Shown here: piece by piece, positions 45,527-58,668 of the stretch
Position numbering within the stretch: the stretch's first letter is position 1
Layout: the number at the start of each line of letters is the position of its first letter
Origin: Pleurodeles waltl
Lineage: Eukaryota > Chordata > Amphibia > Caudata > Salamandridae
Assembly: GCF_031143425.1 (NCBI RefSeq)
Contig: NC_090446.1
Coordinates: 1,028,537,066-1,028,601,065, forward strand
Reading direction: 5' to 3'
DNA: 64,000 bases
Notes under the pieces: model-generated
Databases searched by the model: none
Told to the model about the DNA's origin: nothing
The model's input: only the letters and a program-made list of their open reading frames with translations
Program-made: the position numbers and the translations under genes

Positions 45527-47808
45527 ATGTCCATTAACAATTTAAAACCTTTAAATGTTATTTCTTTGAATGTTAATGGTTTGACACATTTTATCAAGAG
45601 AAAGAAGATAGTTAGTTTTCTTGGACAACAAAAAACGGATATTGCTTTAGTGCAAGAAACACATCTTAATGAATCAGAAAGTGAAAAATTGAAAAGAGAT
45701 TAGGTTGGTCAAGTTATACATGCTAGCATAAGCAAAATAATTCTAGTAACGATGACACACCTATTCGGAAACGTGGAGTAGCTTTTCTTTTTCATAAAAA
45801 TTTACCATACAAAATTATTCAAACATGGTTAGATGATGAAGGCTGATATGCATTTGTTAAAATTCGTATTAGAAATTCTTTTATGATTATAGGCACGATA
45901 TATGCACCCAATGATTCCAAAACGATATTCATTTCAAAGATTAGTAGATTATTATCTTCCTTTGGGTCTACAAAAGTATTGATTGGAGGAGATTGGAATG
46001 TTACTATGGAGCCATTCATTGATAAATCTGGCAAACCAGATACTCATCACTCAAATGAAAAGGTCTTATAGATTACATTACAAGAACCACAACGTCTTTT
46101 ACACCCAGATGACAGAGATTATACCTTTACATCTTGTGTACACTCAATTAGTTCCAGAATAGATTATTTTTTAACCTCATCTGCAATGATACAATCAATA
46201 ACATCTGCAGGAATTGTTCCTTGTAGCCTCTCAGATCATGATTTAATAAACTTACATATTCATATTGGATTAACACAATCTCCCAAAGCTAATTGGAGAT
46301 TCAATACTTCTATGTATAAGACACCTCAAGCTAAATTGAATCTTTGCCAATATGTTGACCGATTCCTTGTAGAGAATAGAGACTCAGTTATAGATGCTAG
46401 TGTATTATGGGGAGCAGGCAAAGCAGTCATCAGAGGAATGATTATGAGAGATTCATGTCTTCTAAAAAAAATTGAACAATGAGAGGAATTCATTAGAAAA
46501 AGAGGTTATATCACTTTCAAAAGATTATAACAAATCTGAATCACCTCAGATTCTAAAAAATCTGTTATCAGTTAAATTCAGACTCAATAATCTATATACC
46601 TCTCAGGCAGAAAAATGTTTATTCCTAATTCGACAACATCACTATGAAAGAGGGGAGAAAGCGGGACGTCTTTTAGCTTATCAATTACACCAACAGGAAT
46701 CATCCAGAGCAATACCTATTATTAAAAATTCTTCAAATGACTTATTTACTTTACCAACAGACATTATTACACAATTCCAAACTTATTATGAAACACTTTA
46801 TACATCATTGAACTGCGAAGATACAAAGGAGGAAGATGATTTTTTCATTAACCTAAAGATCCAAAGATTAACTCAAGAACAAAAATTAAGACTAGAGGGA
46901 CCTATATCAACAGAAGAGCAATTATATACAAAGGTAAAGAACTTAATTGGTTTGTCTGGAAAAATCATAAAATTAATAATCTATCCGACATATATACACG
47001 GAATAACTCCTTGAAGCCATTCTCACAACTAAAAGATACGTATAACCTCCCCCAATCACAATTTAATAATTATGTATTATTAATGTCAATTCTTAACCCT
47101 ATAACAAATTTGAATGTAGATTCTATGATACACTCATCCATTGCTCGCCATATCTACATGTGGAAAAACTTTAAAGGCATGGTATCTGGCTTATAATCAT
47201 TATTCATTGATAAATCTTTTTCAGATGATACACCTAGAAATTTAAAATTATGGTGGTCTACAAGACGTAATATTACTTACTCAGACAAAGAATGGTCTAA
47301 AATACAGGAAAATTACAATCAGGGCCTTCGTGATACAAAGTCGAGATTTAACTACTTCAAAATTCTACATCGATGGCACTGGTCACCTTCTAAATTATGC
47401 TCTGCCAAACTCAGTAATTAATCTGATTGCTGGAGATGTCGCCAACCCAGCTGCGATATCGTACAAATCTTATGGGAATGTACTGAAATACAACAATTTT
47501 GGATACAAATATTACAATATCTGAGAAAAAATGTCCCCAATATTACATCTCAGTCGTCTCGCTTATTGTTACTACATGATACTCATGGTCTAGGTAAGCT
47601 CTCTTCACAGGTGTTTAGATGGTTGTCTACAGCAATCGGTATAGCTAAAGTTAACATATTAAGTTTCTGGAAATCACATGCTTTGCCAACTGTCCAAACT
47701 TGGTTAAAAGATATGTTTGAGATTGCACAATTCAAAAGAATTATATATAAATTAAACAATAACCTACAGCAGTTCGACCACATATGGAATATTTTTTTAA
47801 ATAATTGA
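45527..47808 (+). pseudogene. L1 ORF2 with endonuclease and C-terminus but RT deleted
   Basis: The ATG at 45527 opens an AP endonuclease: 'NVISLNVNGLTHFIKRKK', 'VQETHLNE', a TAG at the 'RD*VG' position (Trp codon changed), 'IIGTIYAPND', 'LIGGDWNVTM', 'SRIDYFL' and 'SLSDHDLI'. The Z-like linker follows and ends 'GPISTEEQLYTKVKNL' near 46940. The next sequence is already the post-RT part in another frame ('SLKPFSQLKDTYNLP' near 47010). The whole fingers-palm-thumb RT, normally about 500 codons, is missing. The end has the Cys-rich 'CWRC...WECTEIQQFW' segment and a final helix to 47808. Several other stops occur. The copy cannot reverse-transcribe. Confidence 0.85.
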
Positions 47809-48238
47809 ATTTCTCTGCCCCCTTTTCATTTTATACAAAGATCAATGGGAAATATTGTTTTTCTTAAATACAATCTCTCCAATCCCGATACATATTTACA
47901 ATGGTCTAACCAATTATTGTTTCCTGTTCCTTTTCTCTGTTTTAACGTGTTATAAGATTGTATAATGAAAGACGAGTTGCTTAAATACTTTGTAATAATA
48001 TATTTTATGTTCATTGCTACTTTTATTAGTTTCATATAGAACATATCTAATATAGAATAATTATGGAAGGTACTTACTTTTTTTATTTTTTTATTAGTAC
48101 ACTGGATTTCTCTTCTCTCCTTTTTTTCTTATTCTTTTCAAAACATTTACTGCATAATTTATACTGTTAATGAACATTTTGTATTTATTTTGCATCTATA
48201 AAACTTTAATAACGAATTGAAATAAAAGAAAAGAAAAT
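47809..48238 (+). other. L1 3' UTR and tail
   Basis: AT-rich sequence ending TTGAAATAAAAGAAAAGAAAAT directly before the right target duplication. AATAAA at 48221 overlaps the A-rich tail. Confidence 0.6.
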
Positions 48239-48251
48239 GACTTACCTCCTG

Positions 48252-49189
48252 ATTAACTCCTCTCTCATTTGCTGACCAGCATCGAGATTGCTATAGCTTC
48301 CAGCACATATTATAATTTACTTGTAAAGAAATAGTGGCCATGGCAGCATCATAGGTGCCCTGTTGCTTTTAATTCAGTCAGCTACGTTTGACATCAGAAA
48401 GTATGCAACCACCTTAATGTGATCTGCTGTTGGGGTTTTGATTTGCAATGTCTGCAATCGTTTCTTGCAGACAGACGTAGATTACTGCTCTACTTACTTT
48501 TTCTTGTAGGTCTCAATCCCTTACCTGCCGTGTGTGCCAGGGCCCATTGCCACCATCGCTTTTCATCAGTCTACAGCACTTTGTTTAAACGTGCACTCTG
48601 ATGATACTAATCTTTTCCTAAGATTTAATTGAGGTAGTTAGTAATCGGTGGCCACATTCAAACTTTGCCCATAGTTAATAGGCATTTAGCTGAGAAATAC
48701 ATGAAAGTTAAACCATACAAAAAGTATTACCCTACACTCTGCTGAATGGCTGAGTTTTTGACCATAAGTCAAGTGACCCGAGAAACAGGAGCATTTCCTT
48801 GTAAAACATCCTCTACAACCAACCGTGAGCAGGTGCTTGTTAGACATTGTTGCATTTCCCCAAAAGGTTTGCATGGCACTAGACCTAAATTCCTCTTGAC
48901 CGGACCTGAGAATCATCTTTATCCCCTCGTGCTAATTGTACTCCTGAAAACTTTGTAAATAATGCAAAACACTGTAACACAATGGTTCCCAAAACTGAAA
49001 AGGGGAAGCACAGGCCTTTGGGCCCAGTCCCAAATAAGGAGGCCCAGTACTTACCTTACTTATCTGGGATGGGCCCCCCATCCTCTGGTATCTCTCTGGT
49101 GTGGTTGGGGGTGTCCCTGGGGCTAGGGAAGGGCACCTGTGGGCCCATCCCATGGTCTTTAATCATGGAAATAGGCCCACAGGTCCCCT
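48252..49189. other. Gene-free stretch, unrecognised
   Basis: No transposon ends or domains recognised. The block 48960-49180 is GC-richer with GGGCCCA palindromes and may belong to the neighbouring MITE. Confidence 0.3.
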
Positions 49190-49500
49190 AACGCCTACCG
49201 GCGTTAAATATTGGCTCTAAGGAAGCTTAGCGCCATTATTTAAGCCCCTCTTCCCCCGTGCTTGATTTTAGCATGGGGAATAAATATGGCGCTAAGGCTA
49301 TATTGTCATTTTTGCACAGGAACGCCTACCTTGCATCTCATTAATGCAAGGTAGTTTCCTGCAAGCAAAAATGACTTTAACTCCATAACTTTGGCGCTAG
49401 ATGTGTCTAGCTCCAAAGTATAAATATGGAGTTAGGTTTGTGCCGAATTTGCATTAAAAAATGATGCAAATTCAGTGCAAACAGGGTACAAATCTGGGCC
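49190..49500. mobile_element. Harbinger-like MITE, right end (MITE D)
   Basis: The right terminus is CAAATCTGGGCC followed by TAA (49501-49503). The interior has a hairpin (TACCTTGCAT at 49327-49336 with ATGCAAGGTA at 49344-49353) and repeated GGCGCTA/TAGCGCC pieces. The left terminus is not identified. Confidence 0.5.
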
Positions 49501-49503
49501 TAA

Positions 49504-51609
49504 ATACATTCTCAGTTTTAGAAGGCTTGACAAGGCAGCAGGGCGTTGTGTGTCCATGTGGTGACAACTGTAACATGAAATAAAAGTGTCCAACTCTGTG
49601 GTGTGAAAAGGTTGTAAAGATAGTATTTTGTGTTCTCTCTCTCCCGGAAGAACTCCCTTCTCCGTAGCTGCCTGGATATGTCCGTGTACAGCTTTGGGAT
49701 ACAGCCCATCACCTGCCACGCTTGGAACAAAGATCGCTCGCGTGAGTACAATGTGAGACAACAGAAGTGATTGTGCCTCTACAAACTTCCCACCCAGAGG
49801 AGAGATGCCCCATGTAGAAACTGGGAAATATTCAATCAATCCATTATTTTTCAAATGTTCACAGGGATGGGACGAGTCAGTCGCACATAAAGCTAACTTG
49901 AGGTGTGACTGACGTCGCGTTAGTCCTACCTACTCTTTACAGTTACTTCAATATTGCTACAAATAGAGGGGCTATGGTTTTAGGGTTCCTTTGTTCTTTC
50001 CCCTACAATGACTACTAAACGCCAACATTTTTAATATTGTTGATATTTGTTAGATTTAATAGTTTTCTTTATCAAAGTTTTCCTTTCAGAAGTAAGTTTG
50101 CATTCAGTAGTACTTACAGAGTGTAATAAACTGAAATCCATTTTTATAAAATGTACTTCGAATCAAAATATCGATGGACAAATGTAGGCTCACATTCTAA
50201 TACATATTTCAATATGCAAAAAACGACATTACCTTTTTTGTATTTTATTTCCGTTTACCATTGACACAGACCGCGTCGGTTCCGAATCTGTTATAGTTTA
50301 TTACTATGATCTATATTCCATCCTAGATTTAAATTAATTATTTTATAGTGCTGGGGTTTCCAGCAAATAAGGCACATAAACAACTTACTCTTTTAAGTAA
50401 AGGTTGCGTTCACCGAGGTAAGATGATGCCAACATCAACTTTATGAAAGCTTTCTATCATCAATCAAATCAGTGAAGTAAACAGGGATTGAACTCTATAA
50501 TACTTCCTCCCTCGCTTTCCTCATATTGTACCATGAGCTCTTCACATCGCATTACCCCTTCTACAGCCTCTATTGTCCATGTTTTGAAAATATTACCTCG
50601 CAAACTATCCCTAAATCAGTATAAATGTTTTAACTTAGGAACTCTTTAAAACTCTGGTTCCAAATGGTTCCACCACTCAGAAATAACCCTCCCTGCTAGG
50701 GTTAATTTCTGCAGGGGCATAGCTTAGTCAGTGAGATTCTGGGGGTGTGAATCGTAAATTTACTGACTAGAAAACAATATTCCGAAGGGTGGAGGGATAG
50801 CCAAGGTTTAGAATACACTGTTCCCATGATAAACAAGTTCCAAACTGAATTACAGTAGGTTGGCCCCTGTCTAAGTTACTGATAAAAAGTTAATAACTAC
50901 TTAAAACTTTTTGTCAAACAAAAATCTATCAAAAGCACAGGAGACGTGACTCGGTTTCCAGACGCACTATCAAGCCAAGACTGCAATTATTTGGGGGAGG
51001 GGGCAGGGTTGGGGGGTGGGTGTCACACCCCAAACACTCCTTCTGAAGCTATGCACTTGATTTCTGCCATAATCCCCCTCCTCTGCTCCCAACTGACAAA
51101 CCTCTTCTGGCCCTCATAATTTTGTGAAACTTCCATCACAGCCATCAGATGTACTTATAAACTATACCAAGGTGATAGACCGCTCAGACTTTCCTCGGAA
51201 GACACCTTTCCTGCACCCCCCAATACCTGCTCAAATAACACACTGGTCCAAACCACTGTTGCTCCTGGCACCATCGAACCAAAACTCAGCAATCCCTCTG
51301 CATTATTTTTATCAAAGCCAAACCATGAAATGCACTAGATAATTCTCTACCAAGTGAATCAACAACTCAGGCCAATGTCTCTTCTCACCCAATTCACACA
51401 CCAAGGGCGCCAGAAGAAGCACTCTCCCTACTGGTCCACTCCTGCAGCTAAAACCCAAAACCTTTGCAGGATAAACACCACTCTCCAAAGTTGAGAGGTA
51501 TGAGGACAACTTTAAAATAATGCTAATTTTGCAACACCAATCCTACTTTTCGAGTGAATAGTAGAGCAACTGTCATGATACATCTATAGATCAGGGACTA
51601 GTACAATAA
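49504..51609. other. Gene-free stretch, unrecognised
   Basis: No coding domain or transposon end recognised. It borders the left end of the DIRS element. Confidence 0.35.
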
Positions 51610-51800
51610 ATTCTATGTCAGGACCGGAGGCTCCCACTATGCTTCTCTTTCTATGCTTTATTTGTTCAGCAGCCAATTAGAAAGAAGATTTTTAATACTA
51701 CATATTCCATCAAACCAGTAATATCACGTGACCAACCAGAGAGCCATGCCCTATAAAACCAGAGGCTAACAACACACTTCCTCTTTCTTTGCTGCTCTGT
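51610..51800 (+). repeat. DIRS left inverted terminal repeat
   Basis: 51610-51642 is the outer extension (ATTCTATGTCAGGACCGGAG...), complementary to the first half of the internal complementary region. 51643-51800 matches 62573-62729 in inverted orientation, including GGTTGGTCACGTGATATTAC on the right copy. A TATA-like CCTATAAAACC lies at about 51750. Confidence 0.85.
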
Positions 51801-52379
51801 AGCCAGTTAAGTTCTCCTTCCATTGTTTATTACTGTTGCTCACATTGATTCACATTGATTCTGTTTCTTGATAACGTGTGGTCGCGATGGTATCTCGATT
51901 ATAGCTTTTATTATTAGCGATTGTTCTGTACTTTCCCTCATTCCAGAGCAGTGTGCCACCCGACTTGTGGAGCAAGAGTGTGGGAGTAGGGACTACGCGG
52001 CTTTCGGCCGCACAGACCTCTTTCTATTTTTAGCCTCGTAAGCACGTCACAGCTTGCCTCCACGACCCAACGAGTCGCGTGTGCTTTGTTGTGTCCCCTG
52101 AGGCTCTTGTGCTCCCGATAACACCCTGGTGTAACAGAGTTCAATGAGGGTTGTAAAATTCTCAAAGTCTTTGCCCAGAGCTAATTTTCAGGTCCTCCCT
52201 CCACTTTTGAACTCTTGTAATCTGACCTGACTTGGGGTATTATCCTATGTGGACTGTTCTGACTCCCTCTTGACTCCCCCTTGGGGCTCTCTCACTCTGG
52301 TTTAAAGTTCTTTTTAGGAACTTCTAAGTCTAAATTTAAATTGCTGCATTGAATGCATATCACTATTGAAAGTGTCATA

Positions 52380-53633
52380 ATGTCTGACGAATACCAGGGA
52401 GATGAGGAGAGTTATTAATATGATGATGGGCAATCTAGCTCATTTGAACAAAATCGGGTACAGGCAGGAGTGTGCCAGACCGTTAATGAGGATTTAGTCA
52501 ATGCCATTACTCCTTTAAAAAAAAAAAATCACCTTTATGGGTTTGCTCAGCAACAAAGTTGGATACCTTCCCCAGCAGGCATGATAGATGTGGGCAAAGA
52601 CAAACCTATAGCCAAACAAAATAAGGAACCTCATTATGAGGCATTCCAGAAGCTAGCAGCTTCTCCGGCTACAGTATTCCTTCGGGCTCCCGAAGTGATG
52701 CAATCGCAGAGGACTCTGACTCTGTGGCCTCTCAGAGATCTTCTCTTGAGGACGGTCAGGTTCCGCACAAGCGCAAAGCGAAAACCACCATACCACCCGA
52801 GCAAACAACCAAAAGTCTTAACTTTTGAACCAGGGGACGTCATCCACCCCAGGTCAACTGCATGGATGCCCCCTCAAGAAGTGGTGGACTACGTCAAAAC
52901 CCACATCAGGCAAGATTTTGATAAGGAAGTGCAAGCTCATCTGCACTCTGAATGCCCCAGACCCGAACTGGCTGACAACGTGGCAGAAACCCCTGAAGTG
53001 GACCCCACCATGGTGACATGCCTCAGGAAGTATACTAAAGACCCGAAAAAAGGGCTGGGTAGGGCATGGAAAGCTTGCCAAGATAAATTGCTGAACATGT
53101 CAGGCCCTTTGATGAAGATCCTCGAATTAGCCCACTAAGCTAAAAAGTCTAAGGTCCCAGTGGATGCTAAGGTCCTAGTGGGATGGGCCCAATTAATGAT
53201 TTACCAAGTAGGCAATACAAACTCTGCAATTTCTAATGAGAGACATCACTCTATCCTTATTAAGTTAGACCCTAAATTGGCGGACCTTGCTTCCTCTGAG
53301 GCAGGATCAGCGGCGCATGGTTTGCTGTTTGGGGCCCCATTCCTAAAAGAACTATCTAAATTTGTTTCTACTTACTCCAACTTGGACAACGCCCAAGGTT
53401 CAATTAAAAAGGCTCTACAATGACTTTTTGGAATAGCCGGGCACTTCCGGGGGCGAGCTTTCGGCCGCGGATACCAAGGCTCGCCAGGAGACAGCTTCCA
53501 AAGAGACAGCTTCCATAGCTGTAGAGGTGGCTATCAAAAACAAGGATCCGCCTTCTACTCCTCAAGACGTTCATTCAGAGGGTGCTTCCTGAAAGGTAGA
53601 TATAGAGGTTCTGCAATCTACGTTCAGGACTCT
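52380..53633 (+). pseudogene. DIRS gag-like ORF
   Basis: The ATG at 52380 starts a frame that stays in register to the L1 insertion at 53633, broken only by in-frame stops (near 52416, 53136 and 53421). The conserved DIRS core is 'GDVIHPRSTAWMPPQEVVDYV', 'DKEVQAHLHSECPRP', 'TPEVDPTMVTCLRKYTKDPKKG' and 'CQDKLLNMSGPLMKILELA'. The end is Gly/Arg/Ser-rich ('GHFRGRAFGRGYQGS'), a likely RNA-binding tail. The L1 lies within this tail. Function as a nucleocapsid protein is by family analogy. Confidence 0.8.
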
Positions 53634-54057
53634 TTTTAATTTTTTTAAATTTATTTATTTATTTATACAAATTTACTATACAACAACAATAACAGCCCCG
53701 TGAGCTGTAGAGTGAAGAAAGGAAATACAGTAGTGTGCCCATAATATTGCAAGGGGCTGCCAAAGGCAGGATACAGTAACCAAGGATCTCAATATATCTA
53801 GCTCACCAGAGACCGGCAGCCTCCCAGCCATCCAGGAGCACAGCCCCAAGTAGCACACCACTAGGATGAACCGCGCACAGCATTCACAAGGGCACAAACA
53901 TAACCAACATCAACCAACCAAAAGTGTAGAGGCGGTAGAGCAGGCACAAGCAGCAGGGCACACCATCAGGTGAAACATACATTACTCGCAGGGGATAACA
54001 TCCAATCCAATCAATATCAGAATGTGACGTGACATAGAGAACACAAGCCCACACCAT

Positions 54058-57000
54058 TCAATCATGAGAAGTCAAAAAAGCGCAGAGAGGTGCCCAAATA
54101 TCTCTAGGGCGCGAGCCAACAGGGGCCTGCTCCCAAAAGATTGACAACTGTTCCTGACAGAACGCAGCATCACGCAGCCAGTCAGCCCTACGCGGCGCCC
54201 TGCCCCGCCCCCAAAACATCGCTACCCTTATCTTAGCCAATAAAAGCAGCATGCCCACCAGACGCTTCCATTCTGAAGGCACCCCATCCAGCAGCCCAAG
54301 CAGCGCCAACACAGGAGAGAAAGGCAGAACCAAGCCAGTCATACCAGCAATGTCATGCATCACTTCTACCCAAAAGACACGCACCTCGGCACAGTTCCAC
54401 GCTAAATGCAGAAAATCAGCATCCGGCGCATGACAGCGTTCACAGCGCCCATCATCCCACAGATCCATAGCACACAAGCCATGAGGAGTGTAATATAACC
54501 GGTGCAAGAATTTAAAGTGGATAAGTCGCAACCTGTAGTTGGGCGACAGCATGCGCATATGCGCACAGCAACTTTTCCACATTTCCTCAGTAATCACCTC
54601 CCCCACATCCAGCTCCCACTTAGCCTTAGCAGCCACGACCACTGCCCTACACTGCTCCTGCATACACCCATACAATCGAGTAATAAGCCTTCGCGGGGAC
54701 TGCGCCCGCCACATCAATTCGAGCGCCCGGCAAGTCTCAGGCATGGCCGGGAGACCAGGATACCACGCACGGAGCTTCGCGTAAACATGCAGTAAGCATA
54801 ACCTGTGCAGTGCATTGTCAGTAACAGCACGCAGCGCCTCCTCCGGTGAGAGCAGACACTCATTCACAAACCAGTCCCCCAATAATGACAACTCAAAGGC
54901 CTCCAGAAACTCTTGCAGGCGAGCATCGCGAGACATCCTCTCATCTGCCACGTCCAGCACCGGCATCGCAGGGGCAAAGGGCAAACCCGTCCCAGACCGG
55001 TGCACCAAAGCAGCCCAAGCCCCGGAAGTACACGCCACAGAATCCATTCCCCTTGCACGAATCCGAGACAGACAACCGAGGACTCTCGGCAGATGATCTG
55101 GCCACACCACATCGCTCTCAGGCTCAAGGTGAGGCAAATACCTTATAGGATGAATCCAAAAGTATGCAAAGTGGGCCTGCACACAGTAATAATATAGCTC
55201 CAGATCTGGGGCAGCAAGGCCCCCCATTTCGAACGGCAGCGTCAGCTTTCCCCAAGCAATCCTAGGCTGCCCGCCTGCCCACACCAGTCACACCAAAGCA
55301 GATCTGAGCCTCCTAAGGAAACTCACAGTGAGCACCAGCGGCAGATTAACAACAAGATACCGAAACTTTGGCAAAACAACCATCTTAGCAATGCAGATGC
55401 ACCCAATAAGCGAAAGCGGTAACGTGCGCCACACCTCAAGTCTATCTTCCAGCCAAGTTACTAGCCTGCCATAATTAGCAAACCACAAAGTCTCAACATC
55501 GCAGCTTAGCCATACTCCCAGATAACGGACCGGGCCCTCCGCCCATTCAACAGGATACTGCGATAAGCAATGCGCAGTACCGCTAGTAAGGGGGAGCGCC
55601 ACCGACTTCGACCAATTCATCGTGATAACCGAGAAGCCGCCAAATCGGACGACCTCAGTCAACAGGACATCTAGATTCGTACCCGGCTCCCGCACGTACA
55701 ACGCAATATCATCCGCATATAACGAGATTAAAATCGGACGCTGCCGAAACTGCAGACCCCTATGATTATGATGCTGCCGCAAATAGGCCGCCAACGGTTC
55801 CATGGCGATAGCAAAAAGCAGCGGGGACAAAGGGCATCCCTGACGAGTCCCCCGGGCCACAGGGAAGGGGTCCGAAATGCAACCATTCAGCTTCAAACGA
55901 GCAACCGGGTCCGTATACAGCAGGCGAATCTATTTAATAAAATCGGGCACTCATGCCCACCCTGCCCAAGAGCGCAAACAAATATGGCCAGGCCAAGGAA
56001 TCGAATGCCTTAGTCGCATCCAAAAACACAGCAGCAGCCTCATCGTCCGCCGAAAGGCCACCCAGCACTACGAAAAAGGTACGCAAATTATGCATCGTCG
56101 ACCGCTCCGGCACGAACCCCGACTGATCCAGAAGCACCAATCGTGACATCAGGGGCTGCAAGCGCAACGCCAACAGCTTGGCCAGAATTTTATTGTCCAC
56201 GTTGATCATAGACAGTGGACGATACGAATCACAACTATACAGGTCCTTACCCGGTTTGAGGATCGTAACAATCAGCGCCTCCCTCAAGGATGCAGGAAGA
56301 GACCCAGTCTCCAGAGCCTCAGCGTAGACCTCCAGCAGATACGGAGCCAGGATGTCAGCGTACCCCTTATAGAATGCAGGGGTTAATCCATCCAGCCCTG
56401 GGCCCTTATCACCAGGCAGCCCACTAATGACTGCCTTGATCTCGTCCAACGAGAAGGGTTCGTCAAAGTAAGTCCTATGAGCCTCATCAAACCAAAGCAG
56501 ACTAATCTCTGAAAAATAAGCCTGCGCCGCATCAAGATGTTGCCCAGCAGAGGCAGAATATAGATCCGCAAAATATTTCGAAAAAACCTGCAGTACACCT
56601 TCCGTGCCTAGCACCCGGTCGCCCCTCTGCCCATCTATTCCAGTAATGTAACCACTCGGCCAAGGCTTATGCAGCATATTCGCCAATGTCCGACCCACCC
56701 TGTCCCCCTCACCATAACGCCGGGCCCTGGTATATTTGCCCAAAAAGCAAACTTCTCGGTGAGCGGCCTCCTCATATCAGGAGATCGCCTCGCGCAGAGC
56801 CGCCACCATCAATGTCGCCTCCAGCTCCGATATCTGCACCTCCAGCTTGGCCAGCTCCCACCGCAACGCACAAAGCACCCCATGCTGCTTGGAAAGACAC
56901 TCTCCTCGAATGACCACTTTAAAGGCCTCCCAAAGCGTACCCGCCGAAGCAACCGACCTGCGCTTCTCGGCAAAGAAAGTCAAAATGGACTCACAAATCT

Positions 57001-57780
57001 CTTCCCGAAACACCTCATCCCGAAATGCCCCCGCTGCAGATGCCAGGCAAATGCAGTACTCGGGGCTCCAGGTATAGAAAGCCGCAGCCTGACCGGGGAG
57101 TGATCCGAGAGGGTCCGAGCCAAATGATCCACCGATTGCGTCCACATCTCCACATCCCGAGTGCCCAGCCATCGATCTAAGCGAGACCAGCTGTTATGAA
57201 CATAATTGACGCACGTGCCCTCTCTCTTATCCCCATGCTTCACCCTCCATAGATCAAACAGGGCTCCATCGCACATGACAGTCTTTAACACCGCAGCAGC
57301 AGCAGAGCATCGAGGCCTGGTCGCACTTTTCCGATCCCGCTCAGGATCCAAAACAACATTGAAGTCGCCACCCCAAATCACAGTCCCACTTCCCAGTGAG
57401 TCTATCAGGCGCCATACCTCACAAAAGAACCCAGGGTCATCAACATTCGGGCCATACACCGACACCAGCCGACAGGCCCGATCCAGCAGGGTGCCATTCA
57501 ACAACAGATAACGCCCCTCAGGATCTACTATCACCCGATGAGTACGCCACTGCAACCCCTTACGTATCAGAATCGCCACTCCTCGGGCGTAGCACGAGAA
57601 CCTGGCACCATGGCTCTCACCAATCCACCCAGCCCGCAGCCGGTGCATCATGGTCCCATCCAAATGTGTCTCCTGTAGCATATATATCGATATGATGACG
57701 CTGAAGGTAAGCAGACATGAGCCGCACTTTACGCTGATCATTCAAACCATGCACATTCCATGTAAGACAGTCAATCAGTG
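54058..57780 (-). pseudogene. L1/Tx1 ORF2: endonuclease, RT and C-terminal zinc segment
   Basis: The frame opens within 10 bp of the ORF1 stop with 'CLTWNVHGLNDQRKVRLM', a shift follows, then 'LQETHLDG', 'GVAILIRKG', 'LVSVYGPNVDD', 'IWGGDFNVVLD', 'SRLDRWLG' and 'LSDHSPVRL', a complete AP endonuclease. A linker leads to RT: 'GDKGPGLDGLTPAFY', 'SYRPLSMINVDNKILAKLL', 'LLDQSGFVPERST', 'VFLDATKAFDSLAW', 'GTRQGCPLSPLLFAIAMEPL' and 'SLYADDIALYV' with the active-site DD. The C-terminal part (55284-54058, 408 codons open) has 'CERCHAPDADFLHLAWNCAEVRVFW', a CCHC-type knuckle. I count about five frameshifts and two stops, so it is inactive but recent. Confidence 0.9.
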
Positions 57781-58668
57781 TAACTGAGGTTCGCACGCTC
57801 TGGGTCAGGATCTCCAGCCCCCTCAGTCGCAGAGCGTCGCGGTAGCGTTTTGACAAACTTGGCCGCCATCTTCGGGTCCGTGAAGAAATGCAGAGTGCCA
57901 CCATGCTGTATCTGAAGCTTCGCCGGATAGATAAGTGAAAAACGAGCCGCAGTCAGGCTCAAAGAGCGCTTAACTGGCAAAAAAGCCTTACGTGCCGCCT
58001 GCACAGACAGAGTATACTCAGGGAAAAAAAATAACTCTGTGTTCCCATAGAGCACTGGGCGCCGCTCCCGGGCCAGTCGCAGCACACAAACACGGTCACG
58101 ATAGTTTAAGAGGCGGAAGATTACAGGACGCGGCAGAGTCCCGGGGGGGCCGAGGACCCAATGATCGATGAGCCCTTCCCACCACCAGCATGCGAGAAAG
58201 CCCGCCCGGAAAAAGGTCAGCGAGCAGCTTCTCCATGAAGTACTCCATTCTGCCCATGTCCGTGGATTCTGGAAGACCAAGCATCCTAACGTTATTGCAC
58301 CGGGACCGCGCCTCCAAATCTTCGTTTTTATTCCCAATAACCTCCAGCACCCGCTCCATCTGTTGCAAGCGTTCTCTCTCACTTTGACCCTGGTCCTCCA
58401 GCTCTGAGGTACGCGACTCAAGTTGCTCGAAGCAGGTATTATGCTCATCTACCCGGGCACGGATGCAATCCATCTGCTCTGTCAAATGGTCCAGCTTGGC
58501 ATCAATGCCCGCTAAACTACTCTTGAGGTCCAAAAACATGGACCGAACAGAAGCATCCGAGGACCCTTCCTCCATCTGTAACTCTCCAGTCGAGGGCCCA
58601 GAGGCACCCCCCTTTCGCCTACCGCCATCAAAAGAAAGCTTTGCCTTTCGCTGCTCCGCCTTGCCCAT
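57771..58668 (-). pseudogene. L1/Tx1 ORF1 RNA-binding protein
   Basis: I place the start at the ATG at 58668 ('MGKAEQRKAKLSFDGG') because upstream residues are hydrophobic and not ORF1-like. A coiled coil follows ('LDLKSSLAGIDAKLDHLTEQMDCIRARVD'), then the RRM entry 'EDLEARSRCNNVRMLGLPES'. A frameshift in a seven-G run (about 58143-58149) moves to the frame holding 'LPRPVIFRLLNYRDRVCVLRLARE' and the C-terminal domain to a TGA at 57771. Without that single shift the protein would be about 300 residues. ORF2 begins almost at the stop, which suggests reinitiation or coupled translation, as inferred for other L1 elements. Confidence 0.8.

Larger units (their letters stand above)
42627..48251 (+). 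mobile_element. L1 retrotransposon with monomeric 5' UTR and 13-bp target duplication
   Basis: The element occupies 42640-48238. GACTTACTTCCTG at 42627-42639 and GACTTACCTCCTG at 48239-48251 form a 13-bp duplication with one mismatch. The 5' end opens with GGGGCGGAGCC, a tandem-monomer 5' UTR follows, then ORF1, a spacer of about 470-690 bp, an ORF2 lacking RT, a short 3' UTR and an AATAAAAGAAAAGAAAAT tail. The intact 5' start, tail and duplication show it inserted as a complete unit or was deleted internally later. Confidence 0.88.

Noticed and set aside
54502..55197. Plus-strand frames within the LINE at 54-55 kb
   Set aside because: Antisense shadows of the 408-codon ORF2 C-terminal part on the minus strand.
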